From: an uncultured Gilliamella sp.
GTDB lineage: Bacteria > Pseudomonadota > Gammaproteobacteria > Enterobacterales > Orbaceae
DNA: 64,000 bases
Direction: 5' to 3'
Assembly: GCA_945271295.1 (NCBI GenBank)
Contig: CALYPG010000002.1
Coordinates: forward strand, 1 to 64,000
Positions 38,082 to 48,043 of the stretch are shown in pieces. Numbering within the stretch: position 1 is the stretch's first letter; each line of letters begins with the position of its first letter. The notes under the pieces are model-generated. The model did no database searches. It was given only the letters and a program-made list of their open reading frames with translations, and was not told the DNA's origin. The translations under genes were made by a program, and so were the position numbers.

Positions 38082-38780
38082 ATGGAAATATTCAATAATA
38101 TTATTAATTATTTAGCATCTTCTTTTTCAACAAATTTGACCGCAATCCAATTTGTCGAAGCGTCTTATGAAACACTGATTATGGTATTTTTCGCTTTGAT
38201 CATTGGCTCCTCACTCGGCATCCCGCTCGGTATCTGCTTAGTTACCACCAGACCTTCGGGCTTACTAGAAAACCACAAAATATACCGTATTCTTAATCCG
38301 ATTATTAATATGGTGAGATCGTTACCCTTTATTATTTTATTAGTCGCTATTCTGCCGTTTACTAAACTAATTGTAGGTGCCTCAATTGGCTTAGCCGCAG
38401 CTATCGTACCTTTAACAATCTATGTTGCGCCTTATATTGCTCGGTTAGTTGAAAATTCTTTGCTGGATGTGGATGAAGGCATCATAGAAGCTGCCGAATC
38501 AATGGGGGCTACTCCGCTACAAATTATTTGGCATTTTATGTTACCTGAAGCGTTTAGTTCTTTAATCCTTACTTTAACCACTGCTACCATTGGTCTAATC
38601 AATGCAACTGCCATGGCAGGTGCTGTCGGCGCTGGGGGTATTGGTGATTTAGCAATTTCCTATGGTTACCAACGCTTTGATACCACCGCAGTAATTGTCA
38701 CCGTCATTATACTTATTATCACAGTTCAATTTGTACAAAGTATGGGCAACTACTTGGCGCGTAAAGCAAGACATGAATAA
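38082..38780 (+). CDS. metI: Methionine-type ABC importer permease MetI
   Basis: Inner-membrane permease with about five helices, 232 residues. The frame extends 150 bases upstream into metN, but the ATG at 38082, one base after the metN stop and downstream of GGGAG, matches the family start. The EAA-type coupling motif EAAESMGATPLQIIW and NATAMAGAVGAGGIGDLA are diagnostic. Confidence 0.95.
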   Translation: MEIFNNIINYLASSFSTNLTAIQFVEASYETLIMVFFALIIGSSLGIPLGICLVTTRPSGLLENHKIYRILNPIINMVRSLPFIILLVAILPFTKLIVGASIGLAAAIVPLTIYVAPYIARLVENSLLDVDEGIIEAAESMGATPLQIIWHFMLPEAFSSLILTLTTATIGLINATAMAGAVGAGGIGDLAISYGYQRFDTTAVIVTVIILIITVQFVQSMGNYLARKARHE

Positions 38781-39057
38781 ATTATCTGATTTTAGAATAA
38801 GGTAACCGACATAAAATGATGCATAACATACAGTTTATACACTGATTATACCTAAACCAATCAATATAAACATCAATTTTATGATGAATGTATCATTTCT
38901 TTCTAATACACTTGCATTCCAAATCAAGCGTTTGTTATTGTTCAAAATCCAAATTCATGATTAAATAAAAGAAATCTGGATTGATTTTATATTCCATTTC
39001 TATAGACATTTTAATAAAGATAAAAGACAATAATAATTTCTTCATTGGTTTTATCAT

Positions 39058-40626
39058 ATGGATAGCACTTGTAATTACAGCATCTTTATGGAAAAAGAAA
39101 AAATGACATTGAACAAAAAAATATTTATAAATGTAATTAACATCTGCTTATTATGCTTTGCATTATGGCTATTATTTCGGAGCATTGATATAAAATATAG
39201 TATAATTAATATTGTTACATTTATCTGTCTGTTATTGTTTATTTCACAATTTAAAAAATTGTATTGGTTTTTGTTCTTTCCAATTATAATATTTTTATCC
39301 TTATATTTACCCATTGGTTTAAAATTTGGCTTTATCACATCCGATTATCTCATCACGTTATATTCAACCAATACAGCCGAATCAACTGGTTTTTTATCCA
39401 AAATATCAATTAAATATTTTTTATACAGTTTATATCTATTATTCTATTTTGGATTTTGGGGGAAAGTATTTGTTAACAAAAATAATCTAAAAATTAACAA
39501 CAAATTAATTTTAGTTGTTTGTTTTATTGGTAGTGCTTTATTTATACCTAATTTAGTATTTTTTAAAGAACTATATTTTGCTACGAAAAATGCAATTATT
39601 GAATTAAATGATTTTAGAGAAAATATCAATAAAAATGATTGGAATATCGTTAGTGTTAAAAATCAATATAAAAATTATGTTCTGATAATTGGTGAAAGTG
39701 GTTCTAAATTTTACCATGGAATGTATAATTATAAACCAGATACCACGCCTTTTTTAAGTCACGTTAATGGAACTGTGATTGATGGCATGTTCTCCCCTGC
39801 TACTCGTACTGTACCTTCATTAATCAGATTTTTAACTTTACAAGAAAACTTTAAACCAAAATATAATCTAAATTTAGTCGATTTAATTAATGATGCTGGA
39901 TTTACATCTTATTGGATTTCTAACCAAAATTATGTTGGCAAGCATGCTACTCCAATTACAAGCATAGGATTAAAAAGTAATTATTCTTTTTTCCAAAAAA
40001 TGATAGATGCAGAAACAACAACTGATTATGATTTATTAGGAAAGTTTAAAGAATATTTACAATTATCTCGTAAAAATGATCGCAACTTTTTTGTTGTTCA
40101 TCTGCTCGACCCTCATCCATATGAAGTTTGTGATGTACTAGAAAGATATGAGCGATTCAATTTCCCGACAAAATACACTAAAGATTATAGAAATATAAAC
40201 TGTTATAACCAAATTATTAATTTTGAGGATAAATTGATTCGAGATATTTATAACAAATTAAAAGAAACTAATGAAAGTTTTAGCATAATATATTTTTCTG
40301 ATCATGGAATAAAAGCACGAAATTTTAAAAATAAAAATTCAGAATTAATGCATTCTGATGAACAAGAAGGCTATCATATTCCATTAATTAAAATGTCCAG
40401 TGACGATACTTCTAGAGAGGTAATAAAAATCAACAAAACAGGCTTGTTCTTTACTAATGGTGTAGCGACTTGGCTTGGAATCGAAACTACAAATATTAAA
40501 CAAAAATATGATCTTTTTTCAAATATTCCATTTGATAATGAAGAAGAAATCACTCATATAAAAAAAGTCAAATCATTGCCATTACAACCTGTGATTGAAA
40601 ATACTAATTTACAATTAGATAATTAA
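39058..40626 (+). CDS. Phosphoethanolamine transferase-like membrane protein
   Basis: Sulfatase-fold transferase of the EptA/EptC/CptA/OpgE group, which decorate lipid A, core or glucans. It has up to 522 residues. Four or five N-terminal membrane helices (about 20-165) precede a periplasmic catalytic domain from about residue 200. IIGESGSK holds the nucleophile region, with Lys where Arg is usual. HLLDPHP and FSDHGI supply metal-site residues. Starts at 39088 or 39103 are alternatives; the latter has the best upstream purines. Which acceptor is modified cannot be told. Very AT-rich coding. Confidence 0.8.
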   Translation: MDSTCNYSIFMEKEKMTLNKKIFINVINICLLCFALWLLFRSIDIKYSIINIVTFICLLLFISQFKKLYWFLFFPIIIFLSLYLPIGLKFGFITSDYLITLYSTNTAESTGFLSKISIKYFLYSLYLLFYFGFWGKVFVNKNNLKINNKLILVVCFIGSALFIPNLVFFKELYFATKNAIIELNDFRENINKNDWNIVSVKNQYKNYVLIIGESGSKFYHGMYNYKPDTTPFLSHVNGTVIDGMFSPATRTVPSLIRFLTLQENFKPKYNLNLVDLINDAGFTSYWISNQNYVGKHATPITSIGLKSNYSFFQKMIDAETTTDYDLLGKFKEYLQLSRKNDRNFFVVHLLDPHPYEVCDVLERYERFNFPTKYTKDYRNINCYNQIINFEDKLIRDIYNKLKETNESFSIIYFSDHGIKARNFKNKNSELMHSDEQEGYHIPLIKMSSDDTSREVIKINKTGLFFTNGVATWLGIETTNIKQKYDLFSNIPFDNEEEITHIKKVKSLPLQPVIENTNLQLDN

Positions 40627-40663
40627 TAGTGAAGTATTTATACCTAGAAAGTAACTAATATTA

Positions 40664-40706
40664 CCTGTCAGTTTTTCACCTTTAGTGAAATCTGACAGCT
40701 GACAGG
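40664..40706. repeat. Compound inverted repeat upstream of mlaF
   Basis: Outer arms CCTGTCAG (40664-40671) and CTGACAGG (40699-40706) are perfect. An internal hairpin pairs CTGTCAG-TTTTTCAC with GTGAAA-TCTGACAG (to 40698). CTGACAG occurs twice, giving two mutually exclusive pairings. There is no T run. Candidate mRNA-end structure or regulatory switch. Confidence 0.55.
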
Positions 40707-40876
40707 AGATATTCTATTTAAAAAGATTATTCTCTGGTTCACAGTTTGTTTTACAAGCTATCAAAACAGCTAACTAAATTATAGACATTTTATGTAATTC
40801 CTACTTTTAATTTCTTTATTTTCGATTATCAAGTAAAATAACCCCTATTTTAAAACCATCAGTGTAGGAAATCATA

Positions 40877-41689
40877 GTGGCAAATGCATTGCAAAATTTG
40901 GTAGAAATCCATGATATGTCATTTTATCGTGGTACAAGGCCAATTTATAAAAATATGAGCCTAAATGTTCCCAAAGGTAAAATAACCGCTATTATGGGAC
41001 CATCGGGAATTGGTAAAACTACATTATTACGCTTAATAGGCGGTCAATTAAAACCGCGATCTGGGCAAATTTTATTTGATGGTGAAAATATTCCAACCAT
41101 GACGCGTTCTCGACTTTATGAAGTACGCAAACGCATGAGTATGTTATTCCAATCTGGTGCATTATTTACTGATTTAAGCGTCTTTGATAATGTTGCTTAT
41201 CCTCTACGTGAACATCTTAATTTACCGGAATCAATATTATACAATTTAGTATTAATGAAATTACAAGCAGTTGGGCTACGTGGTGCCGCTTATATGATGC
41301 CATCAGAATTATCGGGTGGCATGGCAAGGCGCGCGGCTTTAGCACGTGCCATCGCGCTTGACCCTGATTTAATTATGTTTGATGAACCTTTTGCTGGGCA
41401 AGATCCTATTTCCATGGGGGTAATTGTTAAGCTTATTGCTGAAATCAATCAATCTCTCGGCTTAACCTGTATAGTGGTCAGTCACGATGTGAAAGAAGTT
41501 ATGAGTATTGCTGATCATGCTTATATTGTAGCTGAACAACATATTATTGCTGGTGGGACATCAGAACAACTACGTGATAATGATGATCTACGTGTAAAAC
41601 AGTTTCTTGAAGGACTGGCAGATGGTCCTGTTCCTTTCCATTATCCTGCTGATGATTATAAGTTAGACCTAAGCAGAGGTACTAAATAA
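40877..41689 (+). CDS. mlaF: Phospholipid transport ATPase MlaF
   Basis: ATPase of the MlaFEDB complex, which maintains outer-membrane lipid asymmetry. It has 270 residues (E. coli 269). It begins with GTG preceded by TAGGAAA. Walker [10 protein letters not shown] at 41-49, signature LSGGMARR at 146-153 and Walker B LIMFDEPF at 166-173. The C-terminal extension [12 protein letters not shown] contacts MlaB in E. coli. First gene of mlaFEDCB. Confidence 0.97.
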   Translation: MANALQNLVEIHDMSFYRGTRPIYKNMSLNVPKGKITAIMGPSGIGKTTLLRLIGGQLKPRSGQILFDGENIPTMTRSRLYEVRKRMSMLFQSGALFTDLSVFDNVAYPLREHLNLPESILYNLVLMKLQAVGLRGAAYMMPSELSGGMARRAALARAIALDPDLIMFDEPFAGQDPISMGVIVKLIAEINQSLGLTCIVVSHDVKEVMSIADHAYIVAEQHIIAGGTSEQLRDNDDLRVKQFLEGLADGPVPFHYPADDYKLDLSRGTK

Positions 41690-42468
41690 TGTTCAATTTA
41701 CTCGCAAAAATGGGACAATGGTTGACAAGTCTCATTGCTTTGATAGGTCGTTCTGGGATGATGTTATTTGGTGCCTTAATTGGTACCCCGCAATTTGGCA
41801 AACAATTGCCATTACTGGTTAAACAATTTTATTTTGTTGGCGTACAATCACTTTCGATTATTATTGTTTCCGGCCTATTTATTGGTATGGTGCTTGGGCT
41901 ACAAGGTTACTTTATTCTTACCACATTTGGTGCCGAAGCCAGTTTAGGTATGTTGGTTGCTTTGGCATTACTACGAGAATTAGGACCAGTTGTTGCCGGA
42001 TTACTCTTTGCAGGACGGGCAGGCTCTGCTTTAACCGCAGAAATTGGCCTAATGAAAGCCACTGAACAATTATCAAGTATGGAAATGATGGCTATTGATC
42101 CTTTGAGGCGCATTGTTGCTCCGCGCTTTTGGGCTGGTTTTTTCTGTTTACCTTTTTTAACGGCTATTTTTGTAGCGGTGGGAATTTTAGGTGGCGTGTT
42201 AGTTGGCGTTGATTGGAAAGGAATTGATGCTGGATTCTTCTGGTCATCCATTCAAAGTAACGTTGATTGGTGGCATGATTTGGGTAATTGTTTTGTAAAA
42301 AGTTTTGCTTTTGCTATAGCCAGTACTTGGATTGCACTATTTAATGGTTATGATTGTGTGCCAACATCAGAAGGAATTAGTCGGGCGACAACAAATACAG
42401 TTGTTTATTCATCATTAGTTATTTTGGGGTTAGATTTTATATTAACCGCATTAATGTTTAGTCATTGA
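41689..42468 (+). CDS. mlaE: Phospholipid transport permease MlaE
   Basis: Inner-membrane permease of the Mla system, 259 residues (E. coli 260). [47 protein letters not shown] and [17 protein letters not shown] are family hallmarks. The ATG shares one base with the mlaF stop. Confidence 0.97.
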   Translation: MFNLLAKMGQWLTSLIALIGRSGMMLFGALIGTPQFGKQLPLLVKQFYFVGVQSLSIIIVSGLFIGMVLGLQGYFILTTFGAEASLGMLVALALLRELGPVVAGLLFAGRAGSALTAEIGLMKATEQLSSMEMMAIDPLRRIVAPRFWAGFFCLPFLTAIFVAVGILGGVLVGVDWKGIDAGFFWSSIQSNVDWWHDLGNCFVKSFAFAIASTWIALFNGYDCVPTSEGISRATTNTVVYSSLVILGLDFILTALMFSH

Positions 42469-42479
42469 GGTCATTAAAC

Positions 42480-43058
42480 ATGAATCGTAAAGTTGAAATT
42501 ACTGTTGGATTATTTATGGTACTTGTTATCTGTTCAGTACTATTTTTATGCTTTAGAGTCACCGATCCAACATCATTTGTTAGTCATAATTCCTTCCGTG
42601 TTTATGCAGTATTTGATAATATTGGTGGACTTAAAGTGCGCTCACCTATCAAAATTGGTGGTGTGGTGATTGGTCGCGTTAGTGATATTACTTTAAAATT
42701 GTCAGATAATGATATTTACGAACCTTATGTAACAATGGATTTAGATTCTCAATATAATAAAATCCCAAGTTCCAGTTCTCTTTCAATAAAAACTTCTGGA
42801 TTATTAGGTGAACAATTTATTGATATTAATTTGGGTCCAGACCTAAGTACTGAATTGGAGCTTGATGCATCAGAAGCTCCAAAAGGTGCTACCAATACCT
42901 CAACAAATCACAACGATAAGCCCGCCTATTTTCAAGAAGGTTTTGTTATCAATAATACTAAACCAGCTATGGTACTTGAGGATTTAATTGGTAAATTCCT
43001 TTATAGTATAGGTGGTTCATCGGATAAAGATAAAAAAGAAAATACTAGCGAAAAATAA
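42480..43058 (+). CDS. mlaD: MCE-domain lipid-binding protein MlaD
   Basis: Periplasmic hexameric MCE protein anchored by one N-terminal helix, 192 residues (E. coli 183). An upstream in-frame TTG at 42465 overlaps mlaE, but the ATG at 42480 has GAGG 9 bases before it. VEITVGLFMVLVICSV is the anchor. The MCE domain begins at YAVFDNIGGLKVRSPIKIGG, and SGLLGEQFIDINLG follows. Confidence 0.96.
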   Translation: MNRKVEITVGLFMVLVICSVLFLCFRVTDPTSFVSHNSFRVYAVFDNIGGLKVRSPIKIGGVVIGRVSDITLKLSDNDIYEPYVTMDLDSQYNKIPSSSSLSIKTSGLLGEQFIDINLGPDLSTELELDASEAPKGATNTSTNHNDKPAYFQEGFVINNTKPAMVLEDLIGKFLYSIGGSSDKDKKENTSEK

Positions 43059-43068
43059 GGAGCTAATA

Positions 43069-43713
43069 ATGTTAAGCAAATTAAAACAAACCATTTTTAT
43101 AGTGCTCGCTTTAATGGTAAGTACTTTAGCATATGCAGAAAACAACCCCTATAAAGAGATGCAAGTAGCAGCTGATAAGATATTTTCAACAATAAATGCA
43201 CAATCATCGGCGATCAAATCCAATCCTAATATACTTAAAAAAATTGTTAGATCAGATCTGCTTCCTTATGTTCAAGTAAAATATGCTGGCGCATTAATTC
43301 TCGGTAACTACTACAAAACCGCTACTGAAGCTCAACGAAATGCTTATTTCACAGCTTTTGAAGAATATTTAGTACAAGCATTTGCCCAAGCTATTTCTAT
43401 GTACAATGGACAAAATTATCAGATTGAAACCGCAAAGGATTTAACAGGTAAATCAATGGTTTCTATTCGGGTATTACTGATTCAACCAGATAAAAATCAA
43501 CAACCATTACGCATTGATTTCCAATGGCGTAAAAACACTGTTACTGGTGAATGGAAAGCCTATGATTTAATTGCTGAGGGCGTGAGCATGATCTCCACTA
43601 AACAAAATGAATGGTCAACTACCTTACGTAAAGATGGTATTGATGCGCTAACCAAGCAATTGACTGATCTGGCCAATCGCAATATTGACCCTAGTGCTAA
43701 ACAAAAAGGTTAG
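43069..43713 (+). CDS. mlaC: Periplasmic phospholipid shuttle MlaC
   Basis: Soluble lipid carrier between MlaA-porin at the outer membrane and MlaFEDB. It has 214 residues with a signal peptide ending LAYA-EN at about 23. The ATG at 43069 has AAGGAG upstream; the longer frame back to 43012 overlaps mlaD and is rejected. VSIRVLLIQPDKNQQPLRIDF and WKAYDLIAEGVSMISTKQ are diagnostic of the family. Confidence 0.95.
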   Translation: MLSKLKQTIFIVLALMVSTLAYAENNPYKEMQVAADKIFSTINAQSSAIKSNPNILKKIVRSDLLPYVQVKYAGALILGNYYKTATEAQRNAYFTAFEEYLVQAFAQAISMYNGQNYQIETAKDLTGKSMVSIRVLLIQPDKNQQPLRIDFQWRKNTVTGEWKAYDLIAEGVSMISTKQNEWSTTLRKDGIDALTKQLTDLANRNIDPSAKQKG

Positions 43714-43719
43714 ACTATA

Positions 43720-43992
43720 ATGTCGTGCATTAAAGCAGAAAATCAACAAAATATATTATATTTAAAGGGTGAGCTTGATGCTCACTCATTAAATGAAATT
43801 TGGGCAACACAAAGCTCACTATTAAATAATGTAAAATCAATTGATGTCGCACAGCTTACTCGGGTTGATTCAGTCGGGCTCGCTACATTAGTCTACTTTT
43901 GCATTAAATATCAGGTACAACTGACCGGTATTAATCCCCAGTTACAAACCTTGATTACGCTTTATGACTTACAACCTGTATTAAGTAAGTAA
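43720..43992 (+). CDS. mlaB: STAS-domain protein MlaB
   Basis: Cytosolic STAS-domain subunit that stabilises MlaF. It has 90 residues (E. coli 97). LKGELDAHSLNEIW at the start and the phospho-loop-like VDSVGLATLVYF in the middle support the call. Last of mlaFEDCB, before repeat copy C. Confidence 0.9.
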   Translation: MSCIKAENQQNILYLKGELDAHSLNEIWATQSSLLNNVKSIDVAQLTRVDSVGLATLVYFCIKYQVQLTGINPQLQTLITLYDLQPVLSK

Positions 43993-44004
43993 TTTATTTT
44001 TCGT

Positions 44005-44045
44005 TTTATACTAAAACGTATACTTAACCTGAAACATTTTGACAA
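44005..44045 (+). repeat. 41-bp intergenic repeat, copy C
   Basis: TTTATACTAAAACGTAT, variable ACTTAA, then CCTGAAACAT and TTTGACAA. Shares layout and length with copies at 1003-1043 and 34428-34468. It lies 12 bases after mlaB and ends 40 bases before ibaG. Confidence 0.75.
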
Positions 44046-44085
44046 AAAATACCACAATATTGAATATTAATAATGAGTTTAACTA

Positions 44086-44343
44086 ATGGATAAACAAGAA
44101 ATCATAGATAAATTAAAAAGTTCACTTGACCTTGAAGATATACATGTTATGACCGATGATGGTAGTCATTTTCAAGTTATTGCTGTTGGTGAATTATTTG
44201 CAGATTTAAGTCGGGTCAAAAAACAGCAGGTTATCTACGCACCACTCGCTGAGTTTATTAATGATAATCGGATTCATGCGCTATCAATTAAAACCTATAC
44301 ACCTACAGAATGGCAACGTGAACGAAAACTAATGGGATTATAA
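44086..44343 (+). CDS. ibaG: BolA-family protein IbaG
   Basis: BolA-like protein of 85 residues that, with Grx4-type monothiol glutaredoxins, handles iron-sulfur clusters. The BolA fold is marked by [19 protein letters not shown], and the cluster-ligand His lies in that segment. It follows mlaB as in E. coli. The next E. coli gene, murA, is replaced here by prlC. Confidence 0.93.
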   Translation: MDKQEIIDKLKSSLDLEDIHVMTDDGSHFQVIAVGELFADLSRVKKQQVIYAPLAEFINDNRIHALSIKTYTPTEWQRERKLMGL

Positions 44344-44436
44344 TATCCTTACCTCATAAAACACTTGAATTATCGGCTTTTGCCTCCACATATGAATTTA
44401 TCAGTAGGCAAAATCATTGTATAAAGGTAACACAAC

Positions 44437-46464
44437 ATGACTAATCCATTATTAACTCCAGCACCATTACCACTGTTTTCGCAGATAAAACCAGAACATG
44501 TCCTACCAGCAATACAAGAGACATTGAAAAATTGTCGCCATACCATTGAAACTGTACTTAAACAAAACAGTGAGTATACTTGGAATAATTTAATCCAACC
44601 CATTGATGAAATGGATGAAAAATTTGGTCGAGCTTGGTCGCCAGTTAGCCACCTTAATGCCGTAAAAAATAGTCCTGAATTACGTGCTGCTTATGAAGCT
44701 TGTCTACCGTTACTTTCGGAATATAGTACTTGGGTTGGGCAACATAAACCTTTATACCAAGCTTACAAACATCTCAAACAAAGTGAAGAATATACCAAAC
44801 TCACTAAAGCACAAAAAAAAGTTATTGATAATGCCTTACGTGATTTTGAGTTATCGGGTATCGGATTGCCAAATGACAAGCAAAAACGCTATGGCGAAAT
44901 TGTGGCAAAATTATCGGAATTATCTTCTAAATTCAGCAATAACGTGCTTGATGCAACTATGGGTTGGTCAAAATTAATCACTAATGTGGAACAATTATCT
45001 GGCATGCCAGAAAGTGCACTGGCTGCAGCACAAGAACAAGCCAAGATTAAAAATCTAGAAGGCTGGCTACTAACTCTTGATATGCCAAGCTATTTACCGG
45101 TTATGACCTACTGTGATAATCGGGATCTACGTTTTGAACTTTATCAAGCTTATAATACCCGAGCATCAGATCAAGGCCCCAACGCCGGAAAATGGGATAA
45201 TACTGAAATCATTAAGCAGATTTTAGCACTACGTGATGAACTAGCTCAGTTATTAGGGTTTGATACCTATGCCGATAAATCTCTTGCTACCAAAATGGCT
45301 CAATCTACTCAACAAGTTATTGATTTTTTAACCGACTTAGCGGCCAAAGCCAAACCTCAAGGCGAAAAAGAGTTAGCTGAGTTAAAACGTTATGCTTATG
45401 AGTTTTTTGGTGCCAGTGAATTAAAACCATGGGATATTGCATATTATAGTGAAAAACAAAAGCAGTATCTTTATACCATTAATGATGAGGAATTACGTCC
45501 ATACTTCCCTGAATCAAGAGTAATTAATGGATTATTCGAAGTAGTACAGCGAATTTTTGGCATTACTGCCAAAGAGCGACATGATGTAGAAGTTTGGGAT
45601 CCAGACGTCAGGTTTTTTGATCTATACGCAGCTAATGGTGAATTAAAAGGGAGTTTTTACTTAGATCTATATGCACGTGAACATAAACGAGGTGGAGCTT
45701 GGATGGATGACTGCATTGGTCGTATGCGCTTTGCCAATGGTCATTTACAAAAACCCGTTGCCTATTTGACCTGTAATTTTAATCGTCCAGTTGGCGATAA
45801 GCCAGCGTTGTTTACTCATAACGAAGTCACCACATTGTTTCATGAGTTTGGCCATGGATTACACCATATGTTAACTGAAATTGAAGCTTCATCAGTAGCA
45901 GGTATTAATGGTGTGCCTTGGGATGCGGTTGAATTACCAAGCCAATTCTTAGAAAACTGGTGTTGGGAACCTAAAGCCTTAGCCTTTATTTCAGGACATT
46001 ATCAAACTGGTGAACCACTACCACAAGAAATGTTAGAAAAAATGTTAGACGCTAAAAACTATCAAGCGGCGTTATTTATTTTACGTCAATTAGAATTTGG
46101 TCTATTTGACTTTAAACTGCATACTCAAAAAGATGCCGACATATTAGAGACATTAAAGCAAATTAGGCAACAAGTTGCGGTTGTCCCAACGGTTGAATGG
46201 GGACGATTCCCTCATGCCTTTAGTCACATTTTTGCTGGTGGCTATGCTGCTGGTTATTACAGCTATTTATGGGCCGAAGTATTATCAGCTGATGCCTTTT
46301 CTCGTTTTGAAGAAGAAGGGATCTTTAATGCCAAAACAGGTAATTCATTCCTTGACAACATATTGTCACAAGGTGGTAGTGATGAACCAATGACGTTATT
46401 TAAAAATTTCCGTGGCCGTGAACCACAATTAGAGGCATTACTTCGTCATTATGGTATCCACTAG
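44437..46464 (+). CDS. prlC: Oligopeptidase A
   Basis: M3 zinc metallopeptidase that degrades oligopeptides and cleaved signal peptides in the cytosol. It has 675 residues (E. coli 680). HEFGH is at 469-473, exactly as in E. coli, followed by [20 protein letters not shown] and [14 protein letters not shown]. The last 14 bases overlap rsmJ, the same pair as in E. coli. Confidence 0.97.
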   Translation: MTNPLLTPAPLPLFSQIKPEHVLPAIQETLKNCRHTIETVLKQNSEYTWNNLIQPIDEMDEKFGRAWSPVSHLNAVKNSPELRAAYEACLPLLSEYSTWVGQHKPLYQAYKHLKQSEEYTKLTKAQKKVIDNALRDFELSGIGLPNDKQKRYGEIVAKLSELSSKFSNNVLDATMGWSKLITNVEQLSGMPESALAAAQEQAKIKNLEGWLLTLDMPSYLPVMTYCDNRDLRFELYQAYNTRASDQGPNAGKWDNTEIIKQILALRDELAQLLGFDTYADKSLATKMAQSTQQVIDFLTDLAAKAKPQGEKELAELKRYAYEFFGASELKPWDIAYYSEKQKQYLYTINDEELRPYFPESRVINGLFEVVQRIFGITAKERHDVEVWDPDVRFFDLYAANGELKGSFYLDLYAREHKRGGAWMDDCIGRMRFANGHLQKPVAYLTCNFNRPVGDKPALFTHNEVTTLFHEFGHGLHHMLTEIEASSVAGINGVPWDAVELPSQFLENWCWEPKALAFISGHYQTGEPLPQEMLEKMLDAKNYQAALFILRQLEFGLFDFKLHTQKDADILETLKQIRQQVAVVPTVEWGRFPHAFSHIFAGGYAAGYYSYLWAEVLSADAFSRFEEEGIFNAKTGNSFLDNILSQGGSDEPMTLFKNFRGREPQLEALLRHYGIH

Positions 46465-47191
46465 TTCTAACAACATAGCTCAGCTAACATTATTAGCTGA
46501 GCTATGGCTAACAGAACATGCGCATCTGCCATTTGCATTAGTATCACAAAATAACCAACTTGAATTACAAAAGCTAGATGAGCCTAAGCTAGGCTCGATT
46601 TATGTTAATTTTGTGTCCGGGGCTATGGCTCATCGTCGTCAATTTGGTGGTGGCCGTGGCGAAGCAATTGCCAAGGCCGTTGGCATCAAGGGGGATTATT
46701 TACCCACAGTTATTGATGCCACAGCTGGACTTGGTCGCGATGCATTTATATTAGCATCATTAGGGTGTAAGGTAACTATGTTTGAAAGGCATCCGGTAGT
46801 TGCGGCTCTATTAGAAGACGGCCTGCAACGTGCCTACCAAGATCCCACGATTGGAAGTTTGCTACAACAGCATTTACATTTGATCTATAATTCAAGTATA
46901 TCTGGGCTTAGTTCATATAATGAAAAGCCAGATGTCGTTTACTTAGATCCCATGTTTCCACATCGTCCTAAAAGTGCCTTAGTTAAAAAAGAGATGCGAA
47001 TTTTTCAACAATTGGTGGGCAGTGATATTGATGCAGCTAGTTTACTTGAACCAGCAAGGCAACTAGCTAAAAAACGCGTAGTGGTGAAAAGGCCTGATTA
47101 TGCGCCTTTTTTAGCTGAGCAAAAACCAATTGCCAACATCAAAACGAAAAATCATCGTTTTGATATTTATACTCCCATTACAGTAATATAG
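46451..47191 (+). CDS. rsmJ: 16S rRNA (guanine1516-N2)-methyltransferase
   Basis: SAM-dependent methyltransferase for G1516 of 16S rRNA, 246 residues (E. coli 250). [30 protein letters not shown] motif [19 protein letters not shown], and catalytic [20 protein letters not shown] are nearly identical to the family. It overlaps prlC. Confidence 0.96.
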   Translation: MVSTSSNNIAQLTLLAELWLTEHAHLPFALVSQNNQLELQKLDEPKLGSIYVNFVSGAMAHRRQFGGGRGEAIAKAVGIKGDYLPTVIDATAGLGRDAFILASLGCKVTMFERHPVVAALLEDGLQRAYQDPTIGSLLQQHLHLIYNSSISGLSSYNEKPDVVYLDPMFPHRPKSALVKKEMRIFQQLVGSDIDAASLLEPARQLAKKRVVVKRPDYAPFLAEQKPIANIKTKNHRFDIYTPITVI

Positions 47192-47206
47192 GAAAATTGT
47201 TTAATT

Positions 47207-47896
47207 ATGCGATTAGATAAATTTCTTGCTCATCATCTTGGTGTCAGCCGTACAATTGTCACTAAAGAATTAAAAGCCAAAAAAGTAACCGTTGATGGTG
47301 TAATCATAAAATCAGGCGCTTATCAATTAACTCCACAACAAACTGTTGAATATGATGGTTACGAAATAACGCCTATAACCAATAATCGTTATTTTATGTT
47401 GAACAAACCTCAAGGTTATGTTTGCTCAACTGATGATCCTGACTATCCAACCATTCTTTATTTTATTGATGAACCTATGTCAGAAAAGCTACATGCTGCC
47501 GGACGCCTTGATTTAGATACCACAGGGCTAGTTTTATTAACTGATGATGGTAAGTGGTCACACCGCATCACTTCTCCAAAGCATCATTGTCAAAAAGTCT
47601 ATGTGGTAACGGTTGAACAGCCGTTGACTGTTGATCTGATTCATACTTTTGAACATGGTATTCAATTGCATAATGAAAAATCACTTACCAAACCAGCTTT
47701 ATTGAATATTATTGATGATTATCATGCTGAATTAACCATCAGTGAAGGACGTTATCATCAAGTTAAACGGATGTTTGCGGCAGTGAATAATCATGTAGTT
47801 GAATTACATCGCAAACAAATCGGTACGGTTATTCTTGATATCCCTGAAGGAGAATACCGTCCGCTTACTCAAGATGAAATCAACTCATTTAGTTAA
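47207..47896 (+). CDS. rsuA: 16S rRNA pseudouridine(516) synthase
   Basis: Isomerises U516 of 16S rRNA. It has 229 residues (E. coli 231). An N-terminal S4 RNA-binding domain ([15 protein letters not shown]) precedes the catalytic domain, with Asp102 in [29 protein letters not shown] is the conserved loop. It is 15 bases after rsmJ and followed by a terminator; bcr comes next, as in E. coli. Confidence 0.96.
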   Translation: MRLDKFLAHHLGVSRTIVTKELKAKKVTVDGVIIKSGAYQLTPQQTVEYDGYEITPITNNRYFMLNKPQGYVCSTDDPDYPTILYFIDEPMSEKLHAAGRLDLDTTGLVLLTDDGKWSHRITSPKHHCQKVYVVTVEQPLTVDLIHTFEHGIQLHNEKSLTKPALLNIIDDYHAELTISEGRYHQVKRMFAAVNNHVVELHRKQIGTVILDIPEGEYRPLTQDEINSFS

Positions 47897-47937
47897 TATC
47901 GCCTAACATTCCGATAAATATTTCAGATGCAGCTCAG

Positions 47938-47976
47938 TTGAACAGCAAAACAAATATTTGCTGCTCAATATTTTTT
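47938..47976 (+). terminator. Terminator after rsuA
   Basis: Stem TTGAACAGCAAA (47938-47949) pairs with TTTGCTGCTCAA (47957-47968) with one mismatch. TATTTTTT follows on the plus strand. Confidence 0.8.
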
Positions 47977-48043
47977 ACGCTATATGTTTAAAATACTGCA
48001 TTTTTATTAACCTTTTGAATAAAATTGAAGAGGAAGTACTACC

